Counted from the stretch's first letter, positions 50,877-59,709 are shown. The stretch: DNA of 64,000 nt from Larkinella arboricola (GCF_003259745.1 NZ_QLMC01000003.1:1-64000), one strand, 5' to 3'. Program-made: numbers and translations. Notes: generated by a model from the letters alone, not told the origin.

Positions 50877-52118
50877 ATGAAAAGAGTTGTCGTAACGGGA
50901 TTAGGCGCCCTGACGCCGATCGGAAATACCGTAGAAGAATACTGGAACGGGTTGGTGCAGGGCCGCAGCGGTGCCGCACTGATCACTAAATTTGATACTA
51001 CCCACTTCAAAACCAAATTTGCCTGCGAGGTCAAAGGCTTCGATCCGCTCCAGTTTTTCGACAAGAAAGAAGCCCGCAAGATGGACGAATACAGCCAGTA
51101 CGCGCTGGTGGTGGCCGACGAAGCCGTGAAGGATGCGGGGCTGGTCGACGACAAAGTAGATACGAACCGGGTGGGCGTCATCTGGGCGTCGGGCATCGGC
51201 GGGATGTACAGTTTTCAGGAAGAGGTCATTGCCTACGGTGCCAATAATCGTAATCCGCGCTTCAATCCGTTCTTTATTACCAAGATGATTGCCAACATGG
51301 CGTCCGGCCTGATTTCGATTCGGTACGGTTTTCGGGGCGTCAATTTCGCGCCGGTTTCGGCCTGTGCATCGGCCACGCACGCCCTGATTGACGCGTTCAA
51401 CTACATCCGGCTGGGCAAAGCCGAAGTCATCATTGCCGGTGGTTCGGAAGCCGTGGTGACGGAGGTGGCCGTGGGCGGTTTCAACGCTATGAAAGCCCTG
51501 TCGGAACGCAACGACGACCCGGCTACGGCATCGCGTCCGTTCGACGCCGACCGCGACGGTTTTGTACTGGGCGAAGGGGCTGCCGCCCTTGTGCTGGAAG
51601 AATACGAACATGCCAAAGCCCGGGGGGCCAAAATCTACGCCGAACTGGTGGGAACGGGTGCTACGGCGGATGCCTACCACATGACGGCTACCCACCCCGA
51701 GGGATTGGGTGCGACGCTGGCCATGACCGAAGCCCTACGCGAAGCCAATCTAAAACCGGAAGATGTGGATTACCTGAACGTTCACGCGACCTCCACGCCC
51801 ATCGGTGATTTGAGCGAATCGCAGGCGATTCAGAAAATATTCGGTGAAAATCCCGAACGGCTGCACCTGAGCGCCACCAAGTCGATGACGGGCCATTTGC
51901 TCGGAGCCGCCGGGGCCATCGAAGCCGTTGCTGGTATTCTGGCGATCCAGCACAATACCATTCCGCCGACGATTAACTTGCAAACCCGCGACGAACGCAT
52001 CAGCCCCAATCTGAATCTGACGCCCAACGTAGCCGTTCAGAAACCGGTGGATGTGGTGATGAGCAATACCTTCGGTTTTGGCGGGCATAACGCGATTGTT
52101 GCGTTCCAGCGGGTGTAG
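50877..52118 (+). CDS. fabF: 3-oxoacyl-[acyl-carrier-protein] synthase II
   Basis: A 413-residue KAS II of family length. The active site shows Cys in PVSACASATHALIDAF, His in NVHATSTPIGDLSE and His in ATKSMTGHLLGAAGAIEAVA; the N-terminus is VVTGLGALTPIGNTVEEYWN and the C-terminal glycine loop is SNTFGFGGHNA. It elongates acyl-ACP in fatty acid synthesis. It follows a TetR gene on the same strand. No acpP or rnc gene is adjacent, so this may be a second, dedicated copy. Confidence 0.95.
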   Translation: MKRVVVTGLGALTPIGNTVEEYWNGLVQGRSGAALITKFDTTHFKTKFACEVKGFDPLQFFDKKEARKMDEYSQYALVVADEAVKDAGLVDDKVDTNRVGVIWASGIGGMYSFQEEVIAYGANNRNPRFNPFFITKMIANMASGLISIRYGFRGVNFAPVSACASATHALIDAFNYIRLGKAEVIIAGGSEAVVTEVAVGGFNAMKALSERNDDPATASRPFDADRDGFVLGEGAAALVLEEYEHAKARGAKIYAELVGTGATADAYHMTATHPEGLGATLAMTEALREANLKPEDVDYLNVHATSTPIGDLSESQAIQKIFGENPERLHLSATKSMTGHLLGAAGAIEAVAGILAIQHNTIPPTINLQTRDERISPNLNLTPNVAVQKPVDVVMSNTFGFGGHNAIVAFQRV

Positions 52119-52130
52119 ACGTATAGAATG

Positions 52131-52179
52131 ATGTCCTAAGATTTCCTAATTTTGGTAAAATCTGGAAATCTTAGGACAT
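52131..52179. repeat. 16-bp inverted repeat between fabF and the next gene
   Basis: ATGTCCTAAGATTTCC (52131-52146) and GGAAATCTTAGGACAT (52164-52179) form perfect 16-bp arms around a 17-nt loop. The loop contains TAATTTTG (52147-52154), a match to TAnnTTTG, and the right arm contains the first two bases of the next gene's ATG. It is not a standard terminator (no T tract). Confidence 0.8.
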
Positions 52180-52735
52180 GCCCGCCCTCGAAAAAGACCT
52201 CAAAAAAGAGATTCTAAAATTACCGTCAAATGAAAAGGACAAGCTGCTGCTGCGGCTGGTTGCCAAAGACAAGGATCTGGTCGAGCGGCTGCATTTTGTC
52301 CTGATTGAAGGCGAAACGACGACCGAAGAACGGCGGCATGACCTGAAAGAGAAGATTGCCCAAACTGCCAACGGGCACTATAACCACCCCGACGGCTGGA
52401 TGCTGAAAGCCATGCGCTCGCTGGCGTCGGCGATTACGCACCACGTCAAGATTACGAAGGATAAATACGGCGAAGTTGAGTTAAATCTGTACCTGCTGAC
52501 GGCTTTTTTTGCGACGCAGCCGAGCCAGTTCGCGCATTTGAACCACCACAACCAAAACTCGTGCGCGTTTGTCGGCAAGAAAGCGGAGTCCATTCTAAAG
52601 AAACTCCAGAAGATTGATCCGGATTATTACATCGAATTCGAAATGGATATGAACCAGGTGCTGGAGTTTATTCATACCCACGGCCCGGGATTTTACGCCC
52701 GACAGATTGGGTTGCCCCGCCAGTGGAAACCGTAA
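52178..52735 (+). CDS. hypothetical protein
   Basis: A 185-residue soluble, highly charged helical protein (KKEILKLPSNEKDKLLLRLV; MLKAMRSLASAITHHVKITK; VGKKAESILKKLQKIDPDYY). The C-terminal part is FIHTHGPGFYARQIGLPRQW. No known family is recognised. It is preceded by the inverted repeat at 52131 that holds a -7-like box, and convergent with the YggU gene whose stop is 2 bp away. Translation may be affected by the repeat, since the arm reaches the start codon. Confidence 0.65.
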   Translation: MPALEKDLKKEILKLPSNEKDKLLLRLVAKDKDLVERLHFVLIEGETTTEERRHDLKEKIAQTANGHYNHPDGWMLKAMRSLASAITHHVKITKDKYGEVELNLYLLTAFFATQPSQFAHLNHHNQNSCAFVGKKAESILKKLQKIDPDYYIEFEMDMNQVLEFIHTHGPGFYARQIGLPRQWKP

Positions 52736-52736
52736 G

Positions 52737-53006
52737 TTAACGGTATCCTTCCAGACCCACCAGCACCCGCGCAACGGTTTCTTCGTCGGCAGTCACTTCC
52801 AGCTTTTTGTGCGGATTGGTAAACCCGGAAATGATTTCAACCGACGATTTGGCAATACCGAACTGCCGCGCCAGGTATTCTACCAGATACGCGTTCGCTT
52901 TTCCGTCCTGCGCCGGAGCCCTGATCTTGGCATTCAACTGACCCGAAGCGTCGTAGAGGAGTTTATCGACTTTGCTGCCGGGTTTGACCTTCACATAAAG
53001 TACCAT
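52737..53006 (-). CDS. DUF167 (YggU-family) protein
   Basis: An 89-residue protein with the DUF167 pattern: LYVKVKPGSKVDKLLYDASG, AKIRAPAQDGKANAYLVEYL, ARQFGIAKSSVEIISGFTNP and HKKLEVTAD. Small alpha/beta proteins of this family are widespread and of unknown function. The gene is downstream of the tautomerase gene with a 3-nt gap, so the two are likely co-expressed. Confidence 0.9.
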   Translation of the reverse strand: MVLYVKVKPGSKVDKLLYDASGQLNAKIRAPAQDGKANAYLVEYLARQFGIAKSSVEIISGFTNPHKKLEVTADEETVARVLVGLEGYR

Positions 53007-53009
53007 GAT

Positions 53010-53399
53010 TCAGACATTAATCGGGTACGTTATCGCGGCTTCATCGCCCGTCTTGCCCCGGAAGCCCCAGTTATGGGCCGGACTTTCCAGAATACAGATT
53101 TCAATGTCATTCACGGATAAACCAATCTGCTGGCTGATGCGCTCAAAAAGCAGGTTGATCAGCTTCTTTTTCGTCTCCACAGTCCGGCCCTCCATCATCA
53201 TCAGTTCAATGATCACGTAATTTTCCGAACGGCCTTCGGGCATGAAAAAATCATCCGGCTCAAGGTAAAAAAACCGGTGCGCCCGTTTGTTTATCGGAAA
53301 TTGCAGGGCCTCAACCACACAGCCGTGAATCACGTCCGACAGACGGTTTCGAATCGCCCGCAACGGCTCTTTAACCCCGTAGATTTTGACCTGACTCAT
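53010..53399 (-). CDS. tautomerase-family protein
   Basis: The ATG at 53399 gives 129 residues (MSQVKIYGVKEPLRAIRNRL at the start). It resembles the larger tautomerase_2 type: RSENYVIIELMMMEGRTVET, KKKLINLLFERISQQIGLSV, NDIEICILESPAHNWGFRGK. The N-terminal Pro typical of 4-oxalocrotonate tautomerase is not at position 2, so catalysis may differ. It is between the purM and YggU genes on the same strand. Confidence 0.8.
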   Translation of the reverse strand: MSQVKIYGVKEPLRAIRNRLSDVIHGCVVEALQFPINKRAHRFFYLEPDDFFMPEGRSENYVIIELMMMEGRTVETKKKLINLLFERISQQIGLSVNDIEICILESPAHNWGFRGKTGDEAAITYPINV

Positions 53400-53452
53400 T
53401 TTGTAGACCAGAGACAAAAGAGTTTAGACAATAGAGAATACGGTTTTGCAAG

Positions 53453-54625
53453 TTAGTAAACAAACGTCCCCACTTCGCTCTGCACCGTCACCCGTTTGCC
53501 TTCGAATGCCTCGACGTGGCCGATAATTTTTCCCTCAATGCCAAACTGGGCCGCAAGGTCGATCACCCGTTGAGCGTGTTCTTCGGAGAGATAAATTTCG
53601 AGCCGGTGCCCCATGTTAAACACCTTGTACATTTCCTGCCAGTGCGTGCCGCTCTCCTTCTGAATCAGATCGAACAGGGGCGGAATCGGGAAGAGATTAT
53701 CCTTGACAATGTGCAGGTTATCCACAAAATGCAGGACTTTCGTCTGTGCTCCCCCGCTGCAATGCACCATGCCGTGAATCTGACTCCGGAGTTCGTCCAG
53801 CAGCACTTTGGCAACCGGCGCGTAGGTGCGCGTGGGCGAAAGAATCAGTTGACCCACGTTCAAGCCCGTTCCGTCAACGGGATCGGTGAGATTTTTGGAA
53901 CCGCTGTAAATCAGGCTGCGATCCACGGCGGGGTCGAAGCTTTCGGCATATTTGTCGGCCAGATAATGACCCAGCACATCGTGCCGGGCGGAGGTCAGGC
54001 CGTTGCTGCCCATGCCGCCGTTGTACGTTTTCTCGTAGGTTGCCTGCCCAAACGAGGCCAGACCAACAATCACATCCCCGGCCTGAATCCGGTCGTTGCT
54101 GACCACATCGGCCCGACGCATCCGGGCAATCACCGTACTATCGACAATCACTGTCCGGACCAGATCGCCCACGTCGGCGGTTTCACCCCCGGTGCTGGCA
54201 ATGTCAATACCGTGCTGCCGCAGCATCTCCAGCACTTCCTCAGTACCGTCGATGATTTCGGCAATCACTTCGCCCGGAATCAGGTTTTTGTTCCGGCCAA
54301 TGGTCGACGACAGCAGCATCGGTCCCACCGAGCCTACACAAATCAGGTCGTCGGTATTCATGACCACGGCATCCTGCGCAATACCCCGCCAGACCGACAA
54401 ATCACCGGTTTCTTTCCAGTACAGGTACGCCAGCGACGACTTGGTGCCGGCCCCGTCGGCGTGCATGATGGTACAATAATCCGGGTCGCCCGCCAGCGCA
54501 TCCGGCACAATTTTACAGAACGCTTTGGGGAACAGCCCCTTATCCAGCTTGGCAATGGCCTTGTGAACGTCTTCCTTGGAAGCCGAAACACCGCGCTGTG
54601 CGTATCGATCAGTTGGTTGACTCAT
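53453..54625 (-). CDS. purM: phosphoribosylformylglycinamidine cyclo-ligase (AIR synthase)
   Basis: A 390-residue PurM of the Bacteroidota type. Features: RYAQRGVSASKEDVHKAI, HADGAGTKSSLAYLYWKETG, MNTDDLICVGSVGPMLLSST, IASTGGETADVGDLVRT, GLASFGQATYEKTYNGGMGS, and HCSGGAQTKVLHFVDN. It closes the imidazole ring in purine synthesis, using ATP. No other pur gene is adjacent. The minus-strand kelch gene lies upstream with a 36-bp gap. Confidence 0.93.
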   Translation of the reverse strand: MSQPTDRYAQRGVSASKEDVHKAIAKLDKGLFPKAFCKIVPDALAGDPDYCTIMHADGAGTKSSLAYLYWKETGDLSVWRGIAQDAVVMNTDDLICVGSVGPMLLSSTIGRNKNLIPGEVIAEIIDGTEEVLEMLRQHGIDIASTGGETADVGDLVRTVIVDSTVIARMRRADVVSNDRIQAGDVIVGLASFGQATYEKTYNGGMGSNGLTSARHDVLGHYLADKYAESFDPAVDRSLIYSGSKNLTDPVDGTGLNVGQLILSPTRTYAPVAKVLLDELRSQIHGMVHCSGGAQTKVLHFVDNLHIVKDNLFPIPPLFDLIQKESGTHWQEMYKVFNMGHRLEIYLSEEHAQRVIDLAAQFGIEGKIIGHVEAFEGKRVTVQSEVGTFVY

Positions 54626-54661
54626 TTCCGTATCCTAATAACTATTTGTTACCAGGTTGAT

Positions 54662-55630
54662 TTATTTCAAAACTTCGACGCTATTCAATTCCGGTCCTCC
54701 GCCGTGGTTGGCCGATCCGGCCACAATGTAAATACGGTTTTTATACACCACCGCCTGTGTACCGTGACGGCCTTCGTTGAGTTTTGGTCCCGACGTCCAG
54801 CGGTTGGTTTTCGGGTCCAGAATCTCGGCCTGGTTATGGGCTTTCAGTTGCTCGCTTTCCCCACCGATGATCCACACTTTGTTATCTTTGGTCACCGCCG
54901 TGCCACCCGCCCGCAGGGTTGGAAAGTTGCTTTCCGACGGCAGGGTTTCCCATGTATTGGTTTTAAAATTGTACACGTCCACTTCCGGCAGGGTCGTGTC
55001 GATTACCTTGCCGGTTTTGGCCGACGACCGGCGTCCGCCCGCCAGATACATTTTATCACCGACGACCGCAGCCGCAATGTGATCGCGGGAGCGGGGCGCA
55101 TCGGCCAGTTGTCTCCAGGTATTGGTTTTCGGATCATACTCGTCCAGGCGCGACACGTGGCCGTCATAATGGCCGTCGATAATACCGCAAACCATATAAA
55201 TCTTGTCTTTATAGACCACCACGCCCGCCGAGCCGCGCAGTTGCGGTTTCGGAATTTCCGGCCCTTTCCGCCATACGCCGGTTTTGGGGCTGTAAATATA
55301 AATGTTTGGAATGGGAGTTTCGTGCGGATACTTGCCTTCAAACGCACCCATCACGTAGATTTCGCCCTTATAATTGATGGCCTGAAAGTGGTTCATTTCC
55401 ACCGGTGGCGTCGGCAGTTTCTTCCACATCAGGGTTTTCAGATTAAGGGCTTCCAGCGGTTTCATGCCCCGCCCACCAATGGCGTACAGGCTGTCACCGA
55501 CCAGGGCAGCCGCATTTTCATGGCGTTTTTCGCACTCGTTTTTGGTCGCAACGGTTTCCCAGGATTGGGCCATTACCCACGTATGGCAGAAGACAGTCAG
55601 GAGTGAACAGGCAAGTAGTTTCTTGTTCAT
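54662..55630 (-). CDS. exported kelch-repeat protein
   Basis: A 322-residue protein with signal peptide (LLACSLLTVFCHTWVMAQ). Kelch repeats with double glycines or variants recur every 45-50 residues: YAIGGRGMKPLEAL, YVMGAFEGKYPHET, YMVCGIIDGHYDG, YLAGGRRSSAKTG, WIIGGESEQLKAHN and YIVAGSANHGGGPE, enough for a six-bladed propeller. It lies 36 bp upstream of purM on the same strand but is unlikely to share its role. Some relatives are N-acetylneuraminate epimerases (NanM); no other sialic-acid gene supports that here. Confidence 0.85.
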   Translation of the reverse strand: MNKKLLACSLLTVFCHTWVMAQSWETVATKNECEKRHENAAALVGDSLYAIGGRGMKPLEALNLKTLMWKKLPTPPVEMNHFQAINYKGEIYVMGAFEGKYPHETPIPNIYIYSPKTGVWRKGPEIPKPQLRGSAGVVVYKDKIYMVCGIIDGHYDGHVSRLDEYDPKTNTWRQLADAPRSRDHIAAAVVGDKMYLAGGRRSSAKTGKVIDTTLPEVDVYNFKTNTWETLPSESNFPTLRAGGTAVTKDNKVWIIGGESEQLKAHNQAEILDPKTNRWTSGPKLNEGRHGTQAVVYKNRIYIVAGSANHGGGPELNSVEVLK

Positions 55631-55731
55631 AATAATCGGTCTGGTTTACGATTCTAGGGGCGATTGAATCATTTTGGTAACAATCCGAAGTCAAATGTAC
55701 GGCATCGGGCGTTATAGACAAGAAACCATCC

Positions 55732-55739
55732 TATTTTTG
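55732..55739 (+). promoter_or_regulatory. -7 box (TATTTTTG) directly before the DUF481 gene
   Basis: TAnnTTTG match ending 3 nt before the ATG at 55743, which favours this ATG over the in-frame one at 55674 and suggests a leaderless mRNA. No TTTG is found at -33. Confidence 0.5.
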
Positions 55740-55742
55740 CCG

Positions 55743-56594
55743 ATGACCTATTCTAAAATCAGCCTCCTTTTTTGCCTCCTCTTCCCGGTCAGCGTTCTAG
55801 CCCAAACCGTTGTTCCGGATACGTTAAAAAAAGCCGCCCGGCCCGACTCGGCGGCTATTGCCGACTCAACGGCCCGTCTCAAAAAGGAAGAAGCCGCCAA
55901 GGCCGCGCCCGTGGCCGCCAGCGACCCGACGGGTTTTCACTACAAAATTACCGCCGACGGCACCATTACCGCCGGAAACGTTGACCGGGCGCTAATTCAG
56001 GTGGGTGGTTCGTTCGACTGGGCCGTCAGCAAAATTTTCCGGTTTGCCAGCAGCCCCACTTTCGCCTATGGACGGCAAAACCAGCAACTGAATGAACGCG
56101 AATTTCTGGCCGATTTCCGGGCCAGTTACCTCCACGAACGACGGTTTTATTACCTGGGTTTTGGGGCTACCGAAGTCAGCAACCTGCGTAAAATCCGGAA
56201 TCGGCTCACCGGTGGCGCGGGGGTTGGCTACAAACTTCTCAGCCGGAAGAATGCCTACCTGTCCGTCACCAACGTGCTGCTGTACGAATACACGGATTTT
56301 ATTTCCAACACTGCCGAAGTTCAGGATGTCAATGTGCTGCGAAATTCGACGCGGGTGTTCGGGGAATACCAGTGGGACGACGGACGGTATTCGGTCAACC
56401 ATACCTTGTTTCTGCAACCGGCCCTCAACCAGCCTAACCTGCGGTGGAACGGCAACGTCTCGTTTCAGATGCGGCTGACGGCGCTGATCAGCGTCCGAAC
56501 AATGGTTCAAAACTCCTACGAGAGCGTAGTGGCCGTCGGTCGTAAAAACAACGATTTCCGGTGGACAATGGGTCTTGTGCTGGAAGTAAAATAA
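55743..56594 (+). CDS. DUF481 outer-membrane beta-barrel-like protein
   Basis: The ATG at 55743 gives 283 residues with a signal peptide (ISLLFCLLFPVSVLAQ). A charged Ala/Lys/Glu linker (ARLKKEEAAKAAPVAASD) precedes the DUF481 part (ITADGTITAGNVDRALIQVG; SWR-type strands such as RFYYLGFGATEVSNLRKIRN; RLTGGAGVGYKLLSRKNAYL). The C-terminus is an aromatic-poor strand ending VLEVK. DUF481 proteins are predicted salt- or stress-related barrels of unknown function. Confidence 0.85.
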   Translation: MTYSKISLLFCLLFPVSVLAQTVVPDTLKKAARPDSAAIADSTARLKKEEAAKAAPVAASDPTGFHYKITADGTITAGNVDRALIQVGGSFDWAVSKIFRFASSPTFAYGRQNQQLNEREFLADFRASYLHERRFYYLGFGATEVSNLRKIRNRLTGGAGVGYKLLSRKNAYLSVTNVLLYEYTDFISNTAEVQDVNVLRNSTRVFGEYQWDDGRYSVNHTLFLQPALNQPNLRWNGNVSFQMRLTALISVRTMVQNSYESVVAVGRKNNDFRWTMGLVLEVK

Positions 56595-56681
56595 GAAGCG
56601 CGTCCGTTTCGCTAAAAAATGAAATCCTAAAGCGGTTCCATTTGTTATGACCTGGTAGCACAACGAAGTGTTATCTTTCTC

Positions 56682-56695
56682 GTCAACTTGTTGAC
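56682..56695. promoter_or_regulatory. palindrome before the LOV-like gene
   Basis: GTCAAC-TT-GTTGAC is a perfect 14-bp inverted repeat 7 bp before the ATG at 56703. A TATCTTTC sequence, one base off the -7 consensus, lies just upstream (56672-56679). Operator candidate. Confidence 0.45.
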
Positions 56696-56702
56696 AACAA
56701 CC

Positions 56703-57230
56703 ATGCAGTCCAATCAATCCTATGCGGAATATTTACGGCACACCGCCGTCTCGACCCGGGTATTCCCAGCGGCTTCCCTGGAGTTTTTTCTGCTCGCTCA
56801 GGCCCAGGAGCGTCGGCATCGGCGCGAAATGGAGCAACTGGCGGAATTGGCCCGAACATTTGACTGGAAGCTGACCCGAAACTATGAAAAGCTGTTGATT
56901 GCCGGGAACACCCTCGTTATTTCCAACAGGGCCAAATCGATTTTGTGGGTAAGTAACCGTTTCTTTTCCATGACGGGCTACAAACCGCAGGAAGCCATTG
57001 GCCGGACACCCCGTTTTCTACAGGGCCCGGATACCGACCCCGCGCGGCTTCGTCAATTGTCGGACGATCTGGCGCAGGCGCACCTACGGTCGCGGCCCCG
57101 CCCAATCCGACAACAACTGATCAATTACCGTAAAGGAGGAACGCCTTACCTCTGCGACATCGAAATCGACCCCATCTGGACGAAACAGGGCGAACTGACG
57201 CATTTTATTGCGGTAGAAAAGGAAGTGTAA
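56703..57230 (+). CDS. short LOV-like PAS protein without the photoactive cysteine
   Basis: The ATG at 56703 gives 175 residues. Residues 20-60 are a helical N-cap. Residues about 65-175 form a PAS domain whose sequence follows LOV domains closely: ILWVSNRFFSMTGYKPQEAI, GRTPRFLQGPDTDPA and INYRKGGTPYLCDIEIDPIW, ending GELTHFIAVEKEV. In LOV photoreceptors the second motif is GRNCRFLQG with the adduct-forming Cys; here that residue is Pro103. The second Asn (usually in the FWN segment) reads Cys, and the late Gln reads Glu. No output domain is present. It could bind flavin without classical photochemistry, or another ligand. Confidence 0.8.
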   Translation: MQSNQSYAEYLRHTAVSTRVFPAASLEFFLLAQAQERRHRREMEQLAELARTFDWKLTRNYEKLLIAGNTLVISNRAKSILWVSNRFFSMTGYKPQEAIGRTPRFLQGPDTDPARLRQLSDDLAQAHLRSRPRPIRQQLINYRKGGTPYLCDIEIDPIWTKQGELTHFIAVEKEV

Positions 57231-57338
57231 CGCATGAAAGGAAAACGTTATTTCGCAGAGTTTAGCAGAGAATACCGGAGTTGAGCGGAGACACCGCTTC
57301 TCTCCTGACTCGCTGCTAAACTTTGCGATACACGCCTT

Positions 57339-58865
57339 CTATTTTTTCCACGCGCCATCTACCAACCGGTAAATGCCCAGCGGGTTATCCGCTTTCAGGG
57401 CATCCGGCAGCAGTGCATCGGGGAAGTTCTGGTAACAAACCGGCCGGGCAAACCGTCGGATGGCGTTTGTACCGACCGACGTGGAGCGAACGTCCGTTGT
57501 GGCCGGATACGGACCGCCGTGATTCATGGCGTGGCTCACTTCGACCCCCGTCGGAAAACCGTTGATCAGCACCCGCCCCACTTTTTGTTCCAGTATTTCC
57601 AGCAAATCGGCGTATTCGGGCAGTTCGTCGGGCGTGCCGAAAACCGTCGCCGTCAGGTGGCCTTCCAGGCCGTTGGCCACAGACAGCATCTCTTCTTTTG
57701 TGTCAGCTGTGACCATCAGGCTGCTTGGCCCGAACACCTCTTCTGCCAGCTCGGGGTTTTCCAGCAATACATCCGCCGTAGTAGACAGGAGCGTTGGGTG
57801 CCCCGACGCATAACTTTCCACGACGGCTTCGGACTGGCTGGCGATTGTAACCCGCGAAACGGAATTGAGTTTCTCAATGCCGGAGGTGTAAGCCTGATAA
57901 ATTCCTTTGGTCAGCATGGGCGTCGGCTGCGTCTGCGTCATTGCCAGCCGGGCCTGACTGATGAAGGCATCGCCCCCGTCTGACTGCTTAATAATCGCCA
58001 GACCGGGATTGGTACAAAATTGCCCCACCCCCAGCGTCACCGAATCCACATACGCCTTTGCCAGATCCAGGCCCTTGTCCTTCAGAATGGCGGGCAGAAA
58101 AAACACCGGGTTGGTGCTGCCCATTTCGGCATACACCGGAATCGGTTCCGGACGGCGGACGGCAGCATCATAAATCGCCTTTCCCCCCTGAAACGAACCC
58201 GTAAAACCGATGGCTTTGATCAGCGGGCTTTCGACAATCGCCATGCCGACTTCCACACCCCGACCCTGAACCATCTGAAAAACACCTTCCGGCAACCCGC
58301 AGGCTTCCACGGCTTTCCGAATGGCTTTCCCAACCAAATCCGATGTACCGGGGTGAGCCGGATGCGCTTTAACCACTACCGGACAGCCAGCCGCCAGCGC
58401 CGAAGCCGTGTCACCCCCCGCGACCGAAAACGCCAGCGGAAAGTTGCTCGCGCCAAAAATGCCGACTGGTCCCAGCGGAATCAGCATCTGCCGCAGGTCC
58501 GGACGCGGCAACGGCTGGCGATCCGGCAACGCCGTGTCAATACGGGCGTCGACCCAGGAGCCTTCGCGGAGGTATTGCGCAAACAGCCGTAACTGCCCGG
58601 TGGTCCGGCCCCGTTCGCCCGTCAGCCGGGCAATGGGCAGGGCCGTTTCCTGGTTGGCGCGTTGGAGCAGCTCGTCGCCCAGCGCCATGATTTCGTCGGC
58701 GATGCGATCCAGAAACTGGGCTTTGGCTTCGCCTGAGAGTTTGCGATACGTGTGAAAGGCCGCAGCGGCCTGCCAACAGGCGTGAGCAACTTGTTCCGGG
58801 GTTGATTCTTCGAATACACCGGCTAATTCTTCGCCGGTGGCGGGGTTGATGGCTTGAAAACTCAT
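57339..58865 (-). CDS. 2,5-dioxovalerate (alpha-ketoglutarate semialdehyde) dehydrogenase
   Basis: The ATG at 58865 gives 508 residues; the longer frame overlaps the upstream gene and lacks homology. It is an aldehyde dehydrogenase of the KGSADH group: PLGPVGIFGASNFPLAFSVA, GGDTASALAAGCPVVVKAHP, the Glu in VYAEMGSTNPVFFLP and the catalytic Cys in GVGQFCTNPGLAII. It oxidises 2,5-dioxovalerate to 2-oxoglutarate with NAD(P). It lies 4 nt downstream of an FAH-family gene, the usual partner that makes this semialdehyde from a 2-keto-3-deoxy-pentonate, so both belong to oxidative pentose or sugar-acid breakdown. Confidence 0.9.
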   Translation of the reverse strand: MSFQAINPATGEELAGVFEESTPEQVAHACWQAAAAFHTYRKLSGEAKAQFLDRIADEIMALGDELLQRANQETALPIARLTGERGRTTGQLRLFAQYLREGSWVDARIDTALPDRQPLPRPDLRQMLIPLGPVGIFGASNFPLAFSVAGGDTASALAAGCPVVVKAHPAHPGTSDLVGKAIRKAVEACGLPEGVFQMVQGRGVEVGMAIVESPLIKAIGFTGSFQGGKAIYDAAVRRPEPIPVYAEMGSTNPVFFLPAILKDKGLDLAKAYVDSVTLGVGQFCTNPGLAIIKQSDGGDAFISQARLAMTQTQPTPMLTKGIYQAYTSGIEKLNSVSRVTIASQSEAVVESYASGHPTLLSTTADVLLENPELAEEVFGPSSLMVTADTKEEMLSVANGLEGHLTATVFGTPDELPEYADLLEILEQKVGRVLINGFPTGVEVSHAMNHGGPYPATTDVRSTSVGTNAIRRFARPVCYQNFPDALLPDALKADNPLGIYRLVDGAWKK

Positions 58866-58869
58866 GCTT

Positions 58870-59709
58870 TTAACGTTGTACGGTATTAACCAATGTACCG
58901 ATTCCTTCGATTGAAATACGCACTTCATCACCGGCTTCCAGCGTAAAATCATCGCCGGGTACAATACCGGTGCCGGTCATTAAATAACATCCGTGCGGGA
59001 AAGTGGTTTCGCGAAACAGGAAAGAAACCAGTTCGTCGTGTTTCCGCTTCATGCGATTGATGGCAATTTTTTCGTCAAAAACCGTCTGGTTATCGCGCCG
59101 GATTTCGAGCCGGATTTCGGTATCGGACGAGATGGGCGCTCCCGGCACGTAGAGGCACGGTCCGACGGCCGCCGAGCCGTCGTAGGTTTTGGCCTGCGGC
59201 AGATACAACGGGTTTTCGCCCTCAATGCTCCGCGAACTCATGTCGTTGCCGACGGTATACCCCACAATTTTGCCGTTCGAGGTGATAAACAGGGTCAGTT
59301 CCGGTTCGGGCACATTCCAGGTAGAGTCTTTCCGGATGCGTACGCCATCGCCCGGCCCTACCGCGCGGGCGGCCGTCGATTTAAAGAACAGTTCCGGGCG
59401 TTCGGCGTCGTAAACCCGTTCGTAGAAATCTCCGCCCCCGGCATCTTTCGACTCTTCCATCCGGGCGTTGCGGCTGCGCATGTACGTTACGCCCGACGCC
59501 CAGATTTCCTGCTGACTAATCGGCGGTAACAATTGCGTTTCGGTCCAGCTACGGTATTCGTCGGAAGCGGCTGTAGACGGTATTTCCTGCTGGAGAAAGT
59601 TGAACAGATCATCCTGATTAACAAGATAGTCCCAGTCATCGCTGGGCGCGCGGTGGAAGCGGTTTTCGTGTTCAACAACGATGCCCTGGCGGGTACGGTA
59701 TAGTTTCAT
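58870..59709 (-). CDS. fumarylacetoacetate hydrolase-family protein, likely 2-keto-3-deoxypentonate dehydratase
   Basis: A 279-residue FAH-superfamily enzyme. Metal ligands and core motifs are in [57 protein letters not shown] and [20 protein letters not shown]; an upper loop reads [20 protein letters not shown]. The family covers several lyases and hydrolases. Together with the 2,5-dioxovalerate dehydrogenase gene 4 nt downstream, dehydration of 2-keto-3-deoxy-arabinonate or -xylonate is the best fit (KdaD type). The sugar cannot be told from sequence. Confidence 0.85.
   Translation of the reverse strand: MKLYRTRQGIVVEHENRFHRAPSDDWDYLVNQDDLFNFLQQEIPSTAASDEYRSWTETQLLPPISQQEIWASGVTYMRSRNARMEESKDAGGGDFYERVYDAERPELFFKSTAARAVGPGDGVRIRKDSTWNVPEPELTLFITSNGKIVGYTVGNDMSSRSIEGENPLYLPQAKTYDGSAAVGPCLYVPGAPISSDTEIRLEIRRDNQTVFDEKIAINRMKRKHDELVSFLFRETTFPHGCYLMTGTGIVPGDDFTLEAGDEVRISIEGIGTLVNTVQR

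Noticed and set aside
53516-55606. A 696-codon open frame on the plus strand, antisense to purM and the kelch gene
   Set aside because: It spans two well-identified minus-strand genes and the gap between them, is rich in His/Arg/Phe as antisense frames in this codon usage are, and has no domain.
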